From Physella acuta (lineage: Eukaryota > Mollusca > Gastropoda > Physidae), in assembly GCF_028476545.1 (NCBI RefSeq), contig NW_026732303.1:7501-71500 (forward strand): a stretch of 64,000 nucleotides of DNA. Reading direction: 5' to 3'. The translations under genes were made by a program, and so were the position numbers. Below, piece after piece: positions 11,086 to 21,789 of the stretch (the first letter of the stretch is position 1; each line of letters begins with the position of its first letter). The notes under the pieces are model-generated. The model was not told where the DNA came from, did not search any database, and saw only the letters and a program-made list of their open reading frames with translations.

Positions 11086-11261
11086 ATGAATTCAACTAGA
11101 CTTGCCGTTTAAGGCACCTATAGTCAACCTTGTGCATAACTGTGTTTAGTGTGTGTGTGAATTCGGACATTCAGGAACTGTGAAAATTGAGGAAGGAGGA
11201 AAAATTTTTCATACACACACGGTAAGAAAGAACTCTTTTTTTTTAGTACTTAAGGAAGAAA

Positions 11262-12134
11262 ATGTCTACTCTGGACGAGAAGCAGACCCATATAGTGGTC
11301 CTACCCAGAGAGTCCCATATTAACAAATTTTACGGGGACGGAGACCCAACTTTAACCAACAGGTTCAGTGAAGAGGTCAAAGCGGCCTGGGCCTCGAGAC
11401 ATATGTCACCAGAGGAAAGATTAAGACTGCTGATGGGTAGTATAGGTGAAACGGTCAGGGCAGAGGTTAAGTGCCACGATAGGACCGTCCAATCAGATCC
11501 AGATAAGGTGCTGGATCTGATTATGGAGACCTTTGGGGAGAGACGGTCGGGAGTGCAACTGCTATCGGGATTCGTGGGCTTAAAGCAGAGAATGGCGGAG
11601 AGTGTGATGGAGTACTCACACAGGATGAACAGGGCCTTTGATTTGGTAAAGGGCAAATCACCGGACATTGATGTACGCCTACTGAGGGACCATTTCATCG
11701 AGGGGCTAGCAACCCCGATCTTAAGGAGAGAGTTGAAGGAGGAGGTCCACAGAGACCAGCAGTTGACCTTCCTTCAGGTCAGGAACTCAGCGATCCGCAG
11801 GTCCGAGGATGAGGACCAATCGAACTGTTCGGTGGACAAAGTCTCTGTGCCTGAACAGAGACAATCCCCACCCACAGGGGCCGACACGATGGAGACCATG
11901 ATGGCTCAACTGTTGGCCCACCTAGAGAAGGTTGACCAACGCTTGAAGTGGTTGGAAAGCAGGTCAACAGCTGAGAATCAGGAAAAGAACGGGACAGAAC
12001 GGGGACGGGTTGGACGGCCGCGTCCTGCCAAGCCATCACTCCAATGGACGGCAGACGGTCGACCAATTTGTTTGTCTTGTTCACAACCCGGACATATGGC
12101 ACGGTACTGCCAGGGAAACGGTCGTCCTCTGTAA
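11262..12134 (+). CDS. gag-like protein of the LTR element
   Basis: A 290-codon frame from an ATG 195 bases after the LTR. It has the general make-up of a Ty3-type nucleocapsid precursor: a helical N-terminal region (for example the stretch around FYGDGDPTLTNRFSEEV), a charged middle, and near the C-terminus one CCHC zinc knuckle (CLSCSQPGHMARYC) that would bind the element's RNA. The pol frame overlaps its last 91 bases in the -1 frame, the arrangement that many elements of this family express by programmed frameshifting. Confidence 0.9.
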   Translation: MSTLDEKQTHIVVLPRESHINKFYGDGDPTLTNRFSEEVKAAWASRHMSPEERLRLLMGSIGETVRAEVKCHDRTVQSDPDKVLDLIMETFGERRSGVQLLSGFVGLKQRMAESVMEYSHRMNRAFDLVKGKSPDIDVRLLRDHFIEGLATPILRRELKEEVHRDQQLTFLQVRNSAIRRSEDEDQSNCSVDKVSVPEQRQSPPTGADTMETMMAQLLAHLEKVDQRLKWLESRSTAENQEKNGTERGRVGRPRPAKPSLQWTADGRPICLSCSQPGHMARYCQGNGRPL

Positions 12135-15100
12135 GGCAGGGCCAAGCTACAGAGGGGCGAGGTTATGGCCCAAGAAGCAAAATGATGGGAGTCTGTCCCG
12201 AAATGGTGATTACGATTGGGGACATCGCGGTGAAGGCAATTGTGGATACAGGCTCCCAGGTGACGACAATCACGGAAAATTTTTACACCAAATGGATGAA
12301 AGGAAAAGACCATAGGTTGAGGTCTGACACAGGCATGCGCCTGACGGCAGCTAATGGACTAACCATTCCATACTGTGGTTATTTTCTGGCGGATGTCGTG
12401 GTGGCAGGACATAGGTTGAAGCAGGTTGGGGTGTTCGTTACGAAACACAACCTAGAGACAAATGTGTCAAATATACCTTGCCTGTTGGGCATGAATATTC
12501 TTGGCCAGTTGCCAGAATTTCTTACAAATATTGTCGGATCGACCACACCAGGTCGGGGATCCAAGTTGGCCAGGTTTGCCAAGACCAGAGGAAGGACAGC
12601 AGTCCCGGCAAACACGGTCAAGGCAATCACATTAAAAATTGGTGATAGAAGCGTGAATGGTGATGTGATGATAGAACCATGTGGCGCCGCACTGAGGGCA
12701 GGCGTCGTGTTACTGCGGACATACACATCAGCGGAAAACGGACTAGTTCAAGGGTTGGTAGCAAATGTTTTGGATGAAGAAATTTTTATACCGCCTAACA
12801 CTCTGGTAGGAGTACCACAGAACGTCGAGGTACAAAGGTCGGCACAGTGCATCGAACTGATCAATACCAGTAGTAATGAAGTAACAATTAGGTCGGTCAA
12901 TGTGACGGCCGAGGTGAAGAAAGAAGATGGCCGATCATATACATTCCCGGAAACTGAGGACCCAAAACTAAATGAATTGCTGAAGAAATACAGTGATATA
13001 TTTGCCTCGTATGAGGGTGATTTGGGGTACACGGAAGTAATAAAACACCAGATACCCTTACTACAAGACAAGCCGGTGGCGCAACCTTATCGAAGATTGC
13101 CACCAAGTCACTACTCTGCGGTGAAAGCACACCTGAACGATCTACTAAAAAAGGGAATTATTACAACCAGTACGAGCCCATATGCGGCACCGATTGTAGT
13201 GGTAAAAAAGAAGTCGGGGGAGATAAGACTGTGTTGTGATTACCGGAAATTGAACAATATCACAAGAAGGGATGCATTCCCCTTGCCTCGTATTGATGAA
13301 TGTCTTGATGCGTTGGGGGGAGCAAGATTTTTTTCTACCTTGGATTTGGCCAGTGGCTACCACCAAGTGGCCATGCACCCCAACGATCAACATAAAACTG
13401 CATTTATTTCTCCACTGGGACTGTACGAGTGGACCCGTATGCCGTTTGGTCTAACTAATGCACCTGCTACATTCCAGCGAGTAATGCAGAGTGCTATGAG
13501 TGACTTTCTATTTCAAATAATGTTGGTGTATTTGGATGATATTCTAGTTTACTCAAAAACTTGGGAGGACCATCTAAAAAGATTAGAACAAGTGTTTCTC
13601 CGTCTTAGGGAGATAGGAGTAAGGCTGAACCCAGACAAATGCTGCTTTGGTTTGAAATCGGTACATTTTTTGGGTTACGTGATTTCGTCGGATGGCATCG
13701 CCACTGACCCAGATAAAATTGCAGCTGTTAAAGAATGGAAACAACCAACAACTACGGTAGAGGTCAGGTCATTCTTGGGCTTTGCTTCCTATTATAGAAA
13801 ATTTGTGCCGGGTTTTGCAAAAATTGCCGCACCATTGCATGACTTGGTAAACAAAATGACAAAGAAACACAGTAAGGAGAAAAAGAAAGGTAAAACACAA
13901 CTGATAGGTGAATTATGGACTGATGAATGCCTGAACTCGTTTAAGCTCTTGAAAAAGGCTTTGACAGAGGCGCCGATATTGGGATACGCGGACTTTGACA
14001 AACCATTTCGGCTAGAAATTGACGCCAGCTCTAAAGGTCTGGGAGCTGTGCTATCACAACAACAAAAGCAAGGTTTCAGGGTTATTGCTTATGCCAGTCG
14101 AGCTCTGAAGGAATCAGAGAAGAACATGACAAATTACAGCGCCATGAAACTAGAACTTTTGACATTAAAATGGGCTGTGACGGAAAAATTCAGGGACTAT
14201 TTATTAGGTGCTAAATGTGTGGTATACACTGACAATAACCCCTTGAGTCACCTAAAGACAGCAAAGTTGGGATCCATCGAACAGCGATGGGCAGCAGAAT
14301 TGGCACTCTTTGACCTAGAGATAAAATATCGCCCGGGGCGGTCCAATGGCAATGCGGACGCCTTATCAAGGAATCCTTACGAGAAACCGGGTGATGAGGA
14401 AGAAACGCTGACAGGAATATGTGAGGTCAGAGCGTCAACAGATATCCCTCATGGGGTACAAGTGATGCAAAACGGGCAGACCGGGGTGGAGCACATATCC
14501 ACGGAACCCGAACATATGGACAGTAGTGATTTTAATTGCCTTAATCACCAAAAGATAAGAGATGCCCAGAGAACGGATAGTGGCTTACAACCGCTATTGA
14601 AACACGTCCAGGAACAAAAATTCCCAGGAAGGAGGGAAAGAGAACAATTTGGTCGAGAAACAAAGAAAATACTGAGTCAGTGGAACCGTCTCAGTATAAA
14701 GGATGGTGTTCTCATGCGGAGAATTCATGACCAAATTGATGGCACAATACACCAGGTGGTGGTGCCGGGACAGTTAAGAGAAGAAGTGCTAAGGTTGGCA
14801 CATGACAGGGCAGGACACCAGGGGCAGGACAGAACCCACAAAATATTACGACGGAGGTGTTACTGGCCCAATATGGAAATGGAGGTCAAACGCCATTGTG
14901 AGGCTTGTGTGAGGTGTCAGCATGCGAAAATGCCAGTTGTCAAAATGAGACAGCCATCAGGACACCTACTAGCGACAAAACCACTAGAGATTGTGGCTAT
15001 GGACTTTACGTCGTTGGAGCAATCATCGGATGGGACGGAACATGTGTTGGTAATGACTGATGTATTCACCAAATGGACGGTGGCGGTGCCCACGCGAGAT

Positions 15101-16174
15101 CAGACCGCCAAAACAGTGGCAAAGGTCTTATTACAACATTGGTTCATCAAATATGGCATACCAAGACAATTACACTCTGACCAAGGAAGGGCTTTCGAGT
15201 CAGAAGTAATTAACCAACTGTGCAGCCACTACGGGATCAACAAATCTAGAACAACCACATTTAATCCGAAAGGAAACGGACAGTGTGAACGGTTCAACCG
15301 CAGCATGCATGATTTGCTGCGTACGCTAGAACCTGAACAGAAAAAACGTTGGCCTGATTTTCTCCCAGAGTTGGTATATCTATACAACTGCACACCCCAT
15401 GCCACAACCGGCTTTACGCCATACATGTTGCTGTTCGGACGAGAGGCTCGACTCCCTCTTGATTTGTTCCTAGGAAAAAGGGAGAGTATGACTGGCTCAT
15501 ACACCGCACTGGAATATGTGAATGAACATATGAGAAGAATTAGAGAAATGTACAGGGTAGTACAGGAAAGACTAGAACATGAATCTCGGCGAAGGGAACC
15601 GCCGATACAGACGAAGGACCCGCCACTCAAACTGAATGACAGGGTATTACTGCGTAGCCACCCGTTAGGCAGAAACAAAATCCACGATCTCTGGGGACAG
15701 GAGATATGGCAAGTCGTGGAGATGCCTAAAGCAGCAGGTGGCCCCTTTAAGATAAGACCCATCGATCACGCCAAACCGGATCGGTGGGCGAATATTGCTC
15801 AATTAAAGAAATATTGGAATAGGCAAGAAGAGCAATTACACACAGAGAAACCCAAGACAATTAGGGAACCGGAAGTTATAACGGAAATTCACATACCCAT
15901 TCCGGAACCATATCACCATCAACAGAACAACAGCGATACGCAAGGGGAGGATACCGGCAACAATGAGGATCCCGGTCCCTCCAGAAGCAGAGAGACAGTA
16001 GACCATCAGATAAGTGGTCCGCGGAGAAGTTTAAGGAACAGAAGGAATACGAAATTTTTTGTCAGCAACCATCAATTCTTTCATGGTCGCGCTGGTATGA
16101 AAACAGACTGTTCAAAGAGCTATAGAAGTGAACTGGTGAAGGCACCAAATGGAAAGGGTGGATGTGAATTCTAG
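12044..16174 (+). CDS. pol polyprotein of the LTR element
   Basis: A single long frame of 1,376 codons. In order it shows an aspartic protease motif (DTGSQVTT), reverse transcriptase with the catalytic YLDD box, RNase H (EIDASSKGLGA and YTDNNPL), an HHCC integrase zinc domain, a DDE integrase core with HSDQG and the catalytic E in QCERFN, and a C-terminal region with a GPF-type motif (GPFKIRP). The protein would copy the RNA to DNA and insert it. This order is diagnostic of Ty3/gypsy rather than Ty1/copia elements. The ATG at 12044 need not be used, because translation probably enters from gag. Confidence 0.95.
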   Translation: MDGRRSTNLFVLFTTRTYGTVLPGKRSSSVRQGQATEGRGYGPRSKMMGVCPEMVITIGDIAVKAIVDTGSQVTTITENFYTKWMKGKDHRLRSDTGMRLTAANGLTIPYCGYFLADVVVAGHRLKQVGVFVTKHNLETNVSNIPCLLGMNILGQLPEFLTNIVGSTTPGRGSKLARFAKTRGRTAVPANTVKAITLKIGDRSVNGDVMIEPCGAALRAGVVLLRTYTSAENGLVQGLVANVLDEEIFIPPNTLVGVPQNVEVQRSAQCIELINTSSNEVTIRSVNVTAEVKKEDGRSYTFPETEDPKLNELLKKYSDIFASYEGDLGYTEVIKHQIPLLQDKPVAQPYRRLPPSHYSAVKAHLNDLLKKGIITTSTSPYAAPIVVVKKKSGEIRLCCDYRKLNNITRRDAFPLPRIDECLDALGGARFFSTLDLASGYHQVAMHPNDQHKTAFISPLGLYEWTRMPFGLTNAPATFQRVMQSAMSDFLFQIMLVYLDDILVYSKTWEDHLKRLEQVFLRLREIGVRLNPDKCCFGLKSVHFLGYVISSDGIATDPDKIAAVKEWKQPTTTVEVRSFLGFASYYRKFVPGFAKIAAPLHDLVNKMTKKHSKEKKKGKTQLIGELWTDECLNSFKLLKKALTEAPILGYADFDKPFRLEIDASSKGLGAVLSQQQKQGFRVIAYASRALKESEKNMTNYSAMKLELLTLKWAVTEKFRDYLLGAKCVVYTDNNPLSHLKTAKLGSIEQRWAAELALFDLEIKYRPGRSNGNADALSRNPYEKPGDEEETLTGICEVRASTDIPHGVQVMQNGQTGVEHISTEPEHMDSSDFNCLNHQKIRDAQRTDSGLQPLLKHVQEQKFPGRREREQFGRETKKILSQWNRLSIKDGVLMRRIHDQIDGTIHQVVVPGQLREEVLRLAHDRAGHQGQDRTHKILRRRCYWPNMEMEVKRHCEACVRCQHAKMPVVKMRQPSGHLLATKPLEIVAMDFTSLEQSSDGTEHVLVMTDVFTKWTVAVPTRDQTAKTVAKVLLQHWFIKYGIPRQLHSDQGRAFESEVINQLCSHYGINKSRTTTFNPKGNGQCERFNRSMHDLLRTLEPEQKKRWPDFLPELVYLYNCTPHATTGFTPYMLLFGREARLPLDLFLGKRESMTGSYTALEYVNEHMRRIREMYRVVQERLEHESRRREPPIQTKDPPLKLNDRVLLRSHPLGRNKIHDLWGQEIWQVVEMPKAAGGPFKIRPIDHAKPDRWANIAQLKKYWNRQEEQLHTEKPKTIREPEVITEIHIPIPEPYHHQQNNSDTQGEDTGNNEDPGPSRSRETVDHQISGPRRSLRNRRNTKFFVSNHQFFHGRAGMKTDCSKSYRSELVKAPNGKGGCEF

Positions 16175-16381
16175 AACTGTTTTGTGTCTCAGAAAGATGA
16201 TGTAGACACAGTTGATATGTGAAATAGGTAGAACTGTCAATCGTATACGAATGGAACGTCGTGGACAGTGAGTAGAACAATAGATTTTTTTTTTTTTTTA
16301 CGACTGTGCGATTGACTTTGGAGGAGTGCACCTGCCAGGCGTTGTTTGTGGTTGAAAACACACAAAAAAAGCAGGGGTGGA
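16175..16381 (+). other. post-pol spacer with polypurine tract
   Basis: Non-coding spacer. The A/G-rich run AAAAAAAGCAGGGGTGG just before the 3' LTR is the likely plus-strand primer. There is a poly-T run at 16286-16299 and no third gene. Confidence 0.75.
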
Positions 16382-17150
16382 TGTAACTGGGGTAGGCCTA
16401 ACTACCAGTTACAAATGATAACGAACGAGAAGCCGAGACACAGTGTTGGTCTGATGCAACCGATAACAGGTGGCTTATTGGGTCGGGCTGATAACAACCT
16501 CAAAGCCAACGCGTGCTATTTTGGGAAACGGTATTCAGACGGCCTGTCAACTTTGATGGATAGGACGCAGATGTTATTTTACGGTCTGTACGTTTGAACT
16601 ACGCAACTGGTGGTCGGAGATCGAGTACAAGTATCGATTACGGAGGAATACAAGTACGGGGACGAGTACGGATACAAGGCATAAATAGGAGGGCACGGCA
16701 GGACTCGTTCTCTCTCTTCCCGTTTCAGCGAGCTCTCTTCCATCTTCATCGCTCGCTTAGATCAGTCAGTCTGTGTGACTATGTCAAGTCGGTTATAGAA
16801 CGGGTTAGCCGTATTGTGTTAAGGAGGATTATAGACATGTGGATTCAGTTATATAAAGCCTAGTGAAGGACTGTTAGGGGTCAGTTGATTCAGACTATTA
16901 TTGAGAAGCATTCCTGTTGATTTATTGTGTTATTATGAAGCATTTCTTGATTCATGTAATAAAGGATCAATAGCGAACCTGCATCTTGAGTATCTATACT
17001 GTGGTCAATGTTGTCTAGAATGAGTGGTTAAACTCGTTAACACGTGGCACTACAGGCAATTAGGTCTCATTACATGTGGCGTTGCGAGCATGGTAACTGT
17101 TGGCTCGTTACAATTGGCGTTGTCGGCAGGATAAATGTTCGCTCGTCACA
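16382..17150 (+). repeat. 3' LTR
   Basis: Same length and, by eye, same sequence as 10299-11067. Its polyadenylation signal is at 16958-16963. It ends directly against a TATATATATA flank. Confidence 0.95.
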
Positions 17151-17566
17151 TATATATATATTTTTAAAACAGCTTATCAAATACCAAAAATGAATTTTGA
17201 TGATGGTTATATATAACGGTAAATTGAGTGAAACTAAAGATTTGAAAAGTGCTTGTTGATTGATCTTTCGCATGATCAAAATATTACGATTAATTCATTG
17301 ATGTAACTAGTAACAAATATCAACTCCTTAAAGTTTCACGACGATCGAATGATCGGTGTCAATCCGCAATCGACTTTTTTTTTAAATACCGTATATAGAG
17401 AAGAATCGAATCACGCCCTGCCGGGGCGCCAACCCTGAGGATTTGAAAAAACGTTTTTCGCAGAAACCTTCCCAGGTGTATTCTCAACATTTTCCCAAAG
17501 TTTCATGGCGATCGGATGAAAGGTGTAGTAATGCTTAAAGGAAAAACAGACACACACAAACACACA

Positions 17567-17570
<4 letters not shown>
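17151..17570 (+). repeat. repeat tail with AAGTTTCATGGCGATCGG motifs
   Basis: AAGTTTCACGACGATCGAAT (17331) and AAGTTTCATGGCGATCGGAT (about 17498) lie about 170 bp apart. The second is followed by AAAGGAAAAACAGACACACA and then (TA)n. This kind of tail, followed by an ACAGACA microsatellite, is common at the ends of invertebrate dispersed repeats. The family is not determined. Confidence 0.55.

Positions 17571-17628
<58 letters not shown>
17570..17628. repeat. (TA)n microsatellite
   Basis: A pure TA tract between the repeat tail and the hAT-like segment. Confidence 0.97.
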
Positions 17629-17629
<1 letters not shown>

Positions 17630-17837
17630 CCCAAATCCCGAATCAATATCATAATACTGAAATAAAAATGGCGGTGGCTCTTTAAAAGCTGGGAAATTTT
17701 ATAAATTGTAAATTTTTGGCCTTCCGTCTCAAAAGGTTGCCGACCCCTGCCCTATGCTAACAAAAACCCATACTGAAAAGCCATACTAGAAATCCATATT
17801 AAATATCCATACTATCATAGCTCCTAACTATCAATAA
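17629..17837 (-). mobile_element. hAT-like terminal fragment with the right inverted 109-bp repeat
   Basis: The 109-bp unit is at 17729-17837, reverse-complementary to 7417-7525. Read on the minus strand, CAGGGGTCGGCAACC continues into more element-like sequence (GAGACGGAAGGCC and AGAGCCACCGCC) before meeting (TA)n. The GAGCCAC block is typical of hAT-Charlie subterminal sequence. No transposase is present. Confidence 0.7.
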
Positions 17838-18867
17838 CCCAAACTACCAAACTAGAAAGTCATAGTAACAAAAAAATAAAAAAAAAAAAAAAAATACAAC
17901 TAATATCAGAATAACCATGACAATAAAATCTCCATACAAACAAAAAAGCCAGGCTCACAAAAAAATAGCCAGACTCCCAAACCCCCAGTAAAACTGCACC
18001 CGCTGATCCCGAACCCCCTACATCCACGGCCGCCGAGCACGCCATGACCCCTTGCAGTAAACACTATCACATTCTCCAATGAATCGCTTTTTTTTATGTT
18101 CGCTTTAAAGAGTTCGCCTGCTTTACATCTGAATGTTCGCCAGCGTAACAGTCGGTGCACACACAACATATAACTCAATTAACTCGGGAGGGAGGGGGGG
18201 AAGTGAGTCTTTTATTCTGTTGCTAAGATTCTTAGCGTAAGATGTCATTTACTAACTACTCTATACTCCCTTAAACAATCATTTATTCTTATCGTAAAGA
18301 AAACATTCTCTTCTAAACAGTTTTTTTTTTGGAAATGCATAATTTGTAAATACCGCTTCAAATATGGTGACAAATGTGGCTTTAGTTTTAAATAATTTTT
18401 GGGTTTCCCAGAAACTATTAATAGAATATATATTATACAAATCGCCGTCTATTTTGAAACAAGTTTAAAAAACAACAAAGTTAACAATTATACTATAGTT
18501 GTGCGAGTTGATGTTTTGAAATAACATATCCTAATGGGCATCGAGCATATACATAACAGTAGGGGATATTGGAGTGGTTCCTTTGTCCTTTGTTTATATT
18601 GTGTTTAAAATAGTGAGGTTAATGACTTAGATATTTTTTAAATAACACTTTTGTTTATGTCCGTTCAAATTTTGTCAACATTTCTGCAATTCAATTCAAT
18701 TCGTGGTTTAAGTTTTATTTCCTAAATATTACCTGCGACTTTGTGTATTTGAAATGTGAGAGAGGATAGGAACATCTGACATTTTAAAATATCATTTAAA
18801 AATTAAAATATCGACGGGTTGGTGTAATTTCTGAAATGGTAATGTGACATAATAGGGGGTGGGATGC
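17838..18867. other. no gene recognised
   Basis: Poly-A/T tracts and mixed A+T-rich DNA. Minus-strand open frames at 17860-18178 show no family features. Confidence 0.45.
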
Positions 18868-19075
18868 TGATGGTGGGATGGCAGAGCGCTCATCTGCTAA
18901 CCCGAAAGTCTCGAGATCGAATCCAGGGATAGAGTCCGTTGGACGACCATGAACTCACACATCTCCGATGATTACCTGAATTACGTTGGGGAATGTACAG
19001 GCGGCTGTCAGAGAAACAGATAAACTCTACTTCATCTGCCGCATGAACTGTCAGGTTCAAAAGGGTAACTAATAT
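18868..19075 (+). mobile_element. tRNA-derived SINE
   Basis: A tRNA-like head with GATGGCAGAGCGCTCATCTG and GTCTCGAGATCGAATCC (B-box-like) is followed by the body and ends near CTCTACTTCATCTGCCGCAT. This copy is diverged in the middle. Confidence 0.8.
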
Positions 19076-19917
19076 TTTGGTGTCTTGTTTTTCGTGTTAC
19101 ATAACATGTGCACAATAGGGCTTATAAGTCTACGGTCTCTAAATCTACTAGCTGTATAGTACGAGAACGAGAAGTTGTGACCTACTTACAAGCCCTATTA
19201 CTTTGGTTTAGTTGAATTGTCAAAGTTGAATTGTGAATTAGCAATACAGCCCCCACCCTATTCGCAAACAATGAAATAATTACAATAACCAAACATTCAC
19301 CATATTGAACATCAAAACCACACTCACAAAATTATGTCACGTCTTATACAGAAATCGGACATCGATAATTTTATCCGGATCTTTCTAGTTACTTTGCACT
19401 TGTATGGCAAATTAACATTTTGCTCATTTGCAAACTGGATTGTGAAGTATCTTCAAACAATTTTAAACATTATTTTTTTTTAAACTTAAGCACTTGTTTT
19501 GAAAATTAATTTTAATTTTCTATGATAGAGACAAGAGGCGAAAACAGCTGGGCTCACATGGGCACAAATTAAGGGAGCAGCCCAAAACCGAGTCCGCTGG
19601 AAATGTGTAGTTGCAGCCCTTTGCTCCCCAGGGGCCACACAGGAATGATGATGATGGTGATGATACAGACATTGACATGCAGAAGTTATGCGTATAAAGA
19701 CTTAGAACTAAGACACCCAGGTTTCCGCTTTTGGGCATTGCTTGCTGTACCAAAGGATTTGGAGGAATTCTGTTTTTTAATGATTTTTGTCATTTAAAAG
19801 TCGCTATCGTGCTAGATGGGATTAACGCTAATAATAGATTATAAGATTAGAGTATTTTACCGAGTCTATGATTGAAAGATGTAATGAGTACGTGTGGGCT
19901 TAGTGGGCAAGCCCACA
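19076..19917. other. no gene recognised
   Basis: No coding sequence is supported. A pair of 64- and 77-codon frames on opposite strands near 19520-19797 has no recognisable features. Confidence 0.45.
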
Positions 19918-20325
19918 GCTAGGTCAACGCTGGATTATATGTAGATAACGCTAGACAACAGCTAGACTACACTAAAGCATCGCTAGACCAATGCTAGACT
20001 ATAGTTAGACCAACGCTAGACCAGAGCTAGAACTATGCTACGCTATAGCTAGACCAACACTAGATCACAGCTAGACCACACTTAATATAAACTATAGACT
20101 GTAGTAATACCAAGGCTAGACCATAGCTAGATAGACCAATGCTAGATCACAGCTAGACCAACGCTAGGCTATAGCTAGACCACACTAGACTAACGATAGA
20201 CCAACGCTGGACCATAGCTAGACCAACGCTAGACAACAACTAAAACACAGCTGAAACTTTAGACTATCGCTAGACAGCAGCTAAACTAACGGTACATCAC
20301 ATCTAGATTACAGCTAGACCACCAC
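19918..20325 (+). repeat. degenerate GCTAGACCA-type tandem array
   Basis: Many imperfect copies of a 9-18 bp motif (AGCTAGACCAACGCTAGAC). The composition is strongly patterned and there is no coding potential. Confidence 0.9.
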
Positions 20326-21136
20326 ATCCCAGTGTATGTAGTAATTTCGGGTATAAATCATTAACTCTAGCACACATGATTTACCATTGCCAAAAAAACA
20401 TTCTGGAAAATTTGTCAGCCTTGATTTATGTTTAGGTTATGTTTGACTAAAACAACTCAATCTTAACCCACCCCCTCCGCCCCATCAACAACCCCCCTCG
20501 TCTTTATAACCCTAACCCTCCCCCACCCACAAACATTCCTAACACTCACCCTGCCCCTATATTCCTTACCCCCCCCCCCCCCCCCAACACATCTCTCTTA
20601 ACAGTAGCAGTAAGTTCAAGAACTCACCCCATCTCCTCCATCGCTCCCCCCTCCCCCCTAACCCCCTTGTGTCAAAGCAAAGTCTGCCCAGGTCACAAGA
20701 TAACGCTCAGATTTGGGGGGTAAACATACGATACCGGACACACTTTTGACTGCAAACTTTAAACCAGTGCTGATAAGGCTTTCGTCCCGGCCTGAAGTTG
20801 AACGCCGCTACCTAAAGACTGCCCCACTGTTTGATGGTCTTTGACATGAAAATTTGCCAATTTAGTTCAGCCTTTGGCTACACGACTTGAAGATTTGATC
20901 CCACTGTGTGATAGTCTTTGACATCAACATTCGCCAATTTAGTTCAGCCTTTGGCTACACGACTTGAAGATTTGAACCAGGCAGCGACAGTCGAGGATAA
21001 AGCATTCGAACAGTATTCAGCTTGAAGATTACACTTGGAAACAACCGCATAGGCCTAACAAACTCAGAAAACTAACATTTTGCCGAACATACAAAGTCTC
21101 TTATGCGTACGAATGTATAATAATATGCAAAATGGA

Positions 21137-21137
<1 letters not shown>
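20326..21137. repeat. C-rich DNA and a 77-bp tandem duplication
   Basis: Runs of C lie at about 20465-20660. A unit of about 77 bp containing CCAATTTAGTTCAGCCTTTG and TACACGACTTGAAGATTTGA occurs twice head to tail at about 20822-20980. No gene is seen. Confidence 0.7.

Positions 21138-21215
<78 letters not shown>
21138..21215. repeat. (TA)n microsatellite at the left of the Ginger element
   Basis: A TA tract that runs directly into the transposon end at 21216. A shorter TA tract (23137-23161) follows the right end. Confidence 0.97.
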
Positions 21216-21219
<4 letters not shown>

Positions 21220-21416
21220 ACGGTCAAAGCCCGAAGTGCGGCCAAACCCCGGATTGGCCGGCCAATGCGCGGATTGGCCGGCTCTCTTGGCCAAAGCCCG
21301 AAGAACTTAGAACTAAGATCGTATTTCGTACATTGGCCGGCCAATGCGCGCACTGGCCGGGACGTACTGGCCAAAGTCCGAAGCGCTTAAACTTGACAGC
21401 GTATTTTGTACATTGG

Positions 21417-21440
21417 CCGGCCAATGCGCGCATTGGCCGG
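21417..21440. repeat. 24-bp perfect palindrome in the transposon's left end
   Basis: The arms CCGGCCAATGCG and CGCATTGGCCGG are exact complements and lie side by side. Near-copies of the half-motif occur upstream in the same subterminal block and again at 22895-23115. It is a plausible transposase-binding or cruciform site; that role is inference. Confidence 0.9.
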
Positions 21441-21789
21441 GATGTCCTGGCCAATGTTGTATCTAGACTAAGTTGTGATCGCGTTTTAATTATTCTGGGT
21501 GCGGTTTCATTGTGAGTAACGTATTGTTTAGCTCTTGTTTGTATAGCATTCTATATGCAAGGCGACATGAATCAAAAGGGCCGTCAGACCAAGAGACAGA
21601 CATAGCAGATGGCTGTCAAAAGAAAAAAAAATGTAAATCCATGTTAGTTTCAATATATGGGCTACAACTGTATGTGACAGCCTCCTCCATGATGACGAGG
21701 TGAGACAATCATCAAAGAACAAAAGACAGTCGGCGTCACCGACCACGTGCAACAAGACGGAACGTTCAAAAGACTTTTCCGCGTTCCTA

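Larger units (their letters stand above)
10299..17150 (+). mobile_element. Ty3-type LTR retrotransposon, looks whole
   Basis: The element is 6,852 bp. Two 769-bp direct repeats (10299-11067 and 16382-17150) start TGTAACTGG and end GCTCGTCACA and look identical by eye. Between them are a primer-binding site, a gag-like frame, a pol frame with protease, reverse transcriptase, RNase H and integrase, and a purine-rich tract. The domain order PR-RT-RH-IN places it in the Ty3/gypsy (Metaviridae) group. No envelope frame is seen. Identical LTRs imply a very recent insertion. Flanks are A+T-rich (TATATAGA left, TATATATATA right), so a target duplication cannot be read with certainty. Confidence 0.96.
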
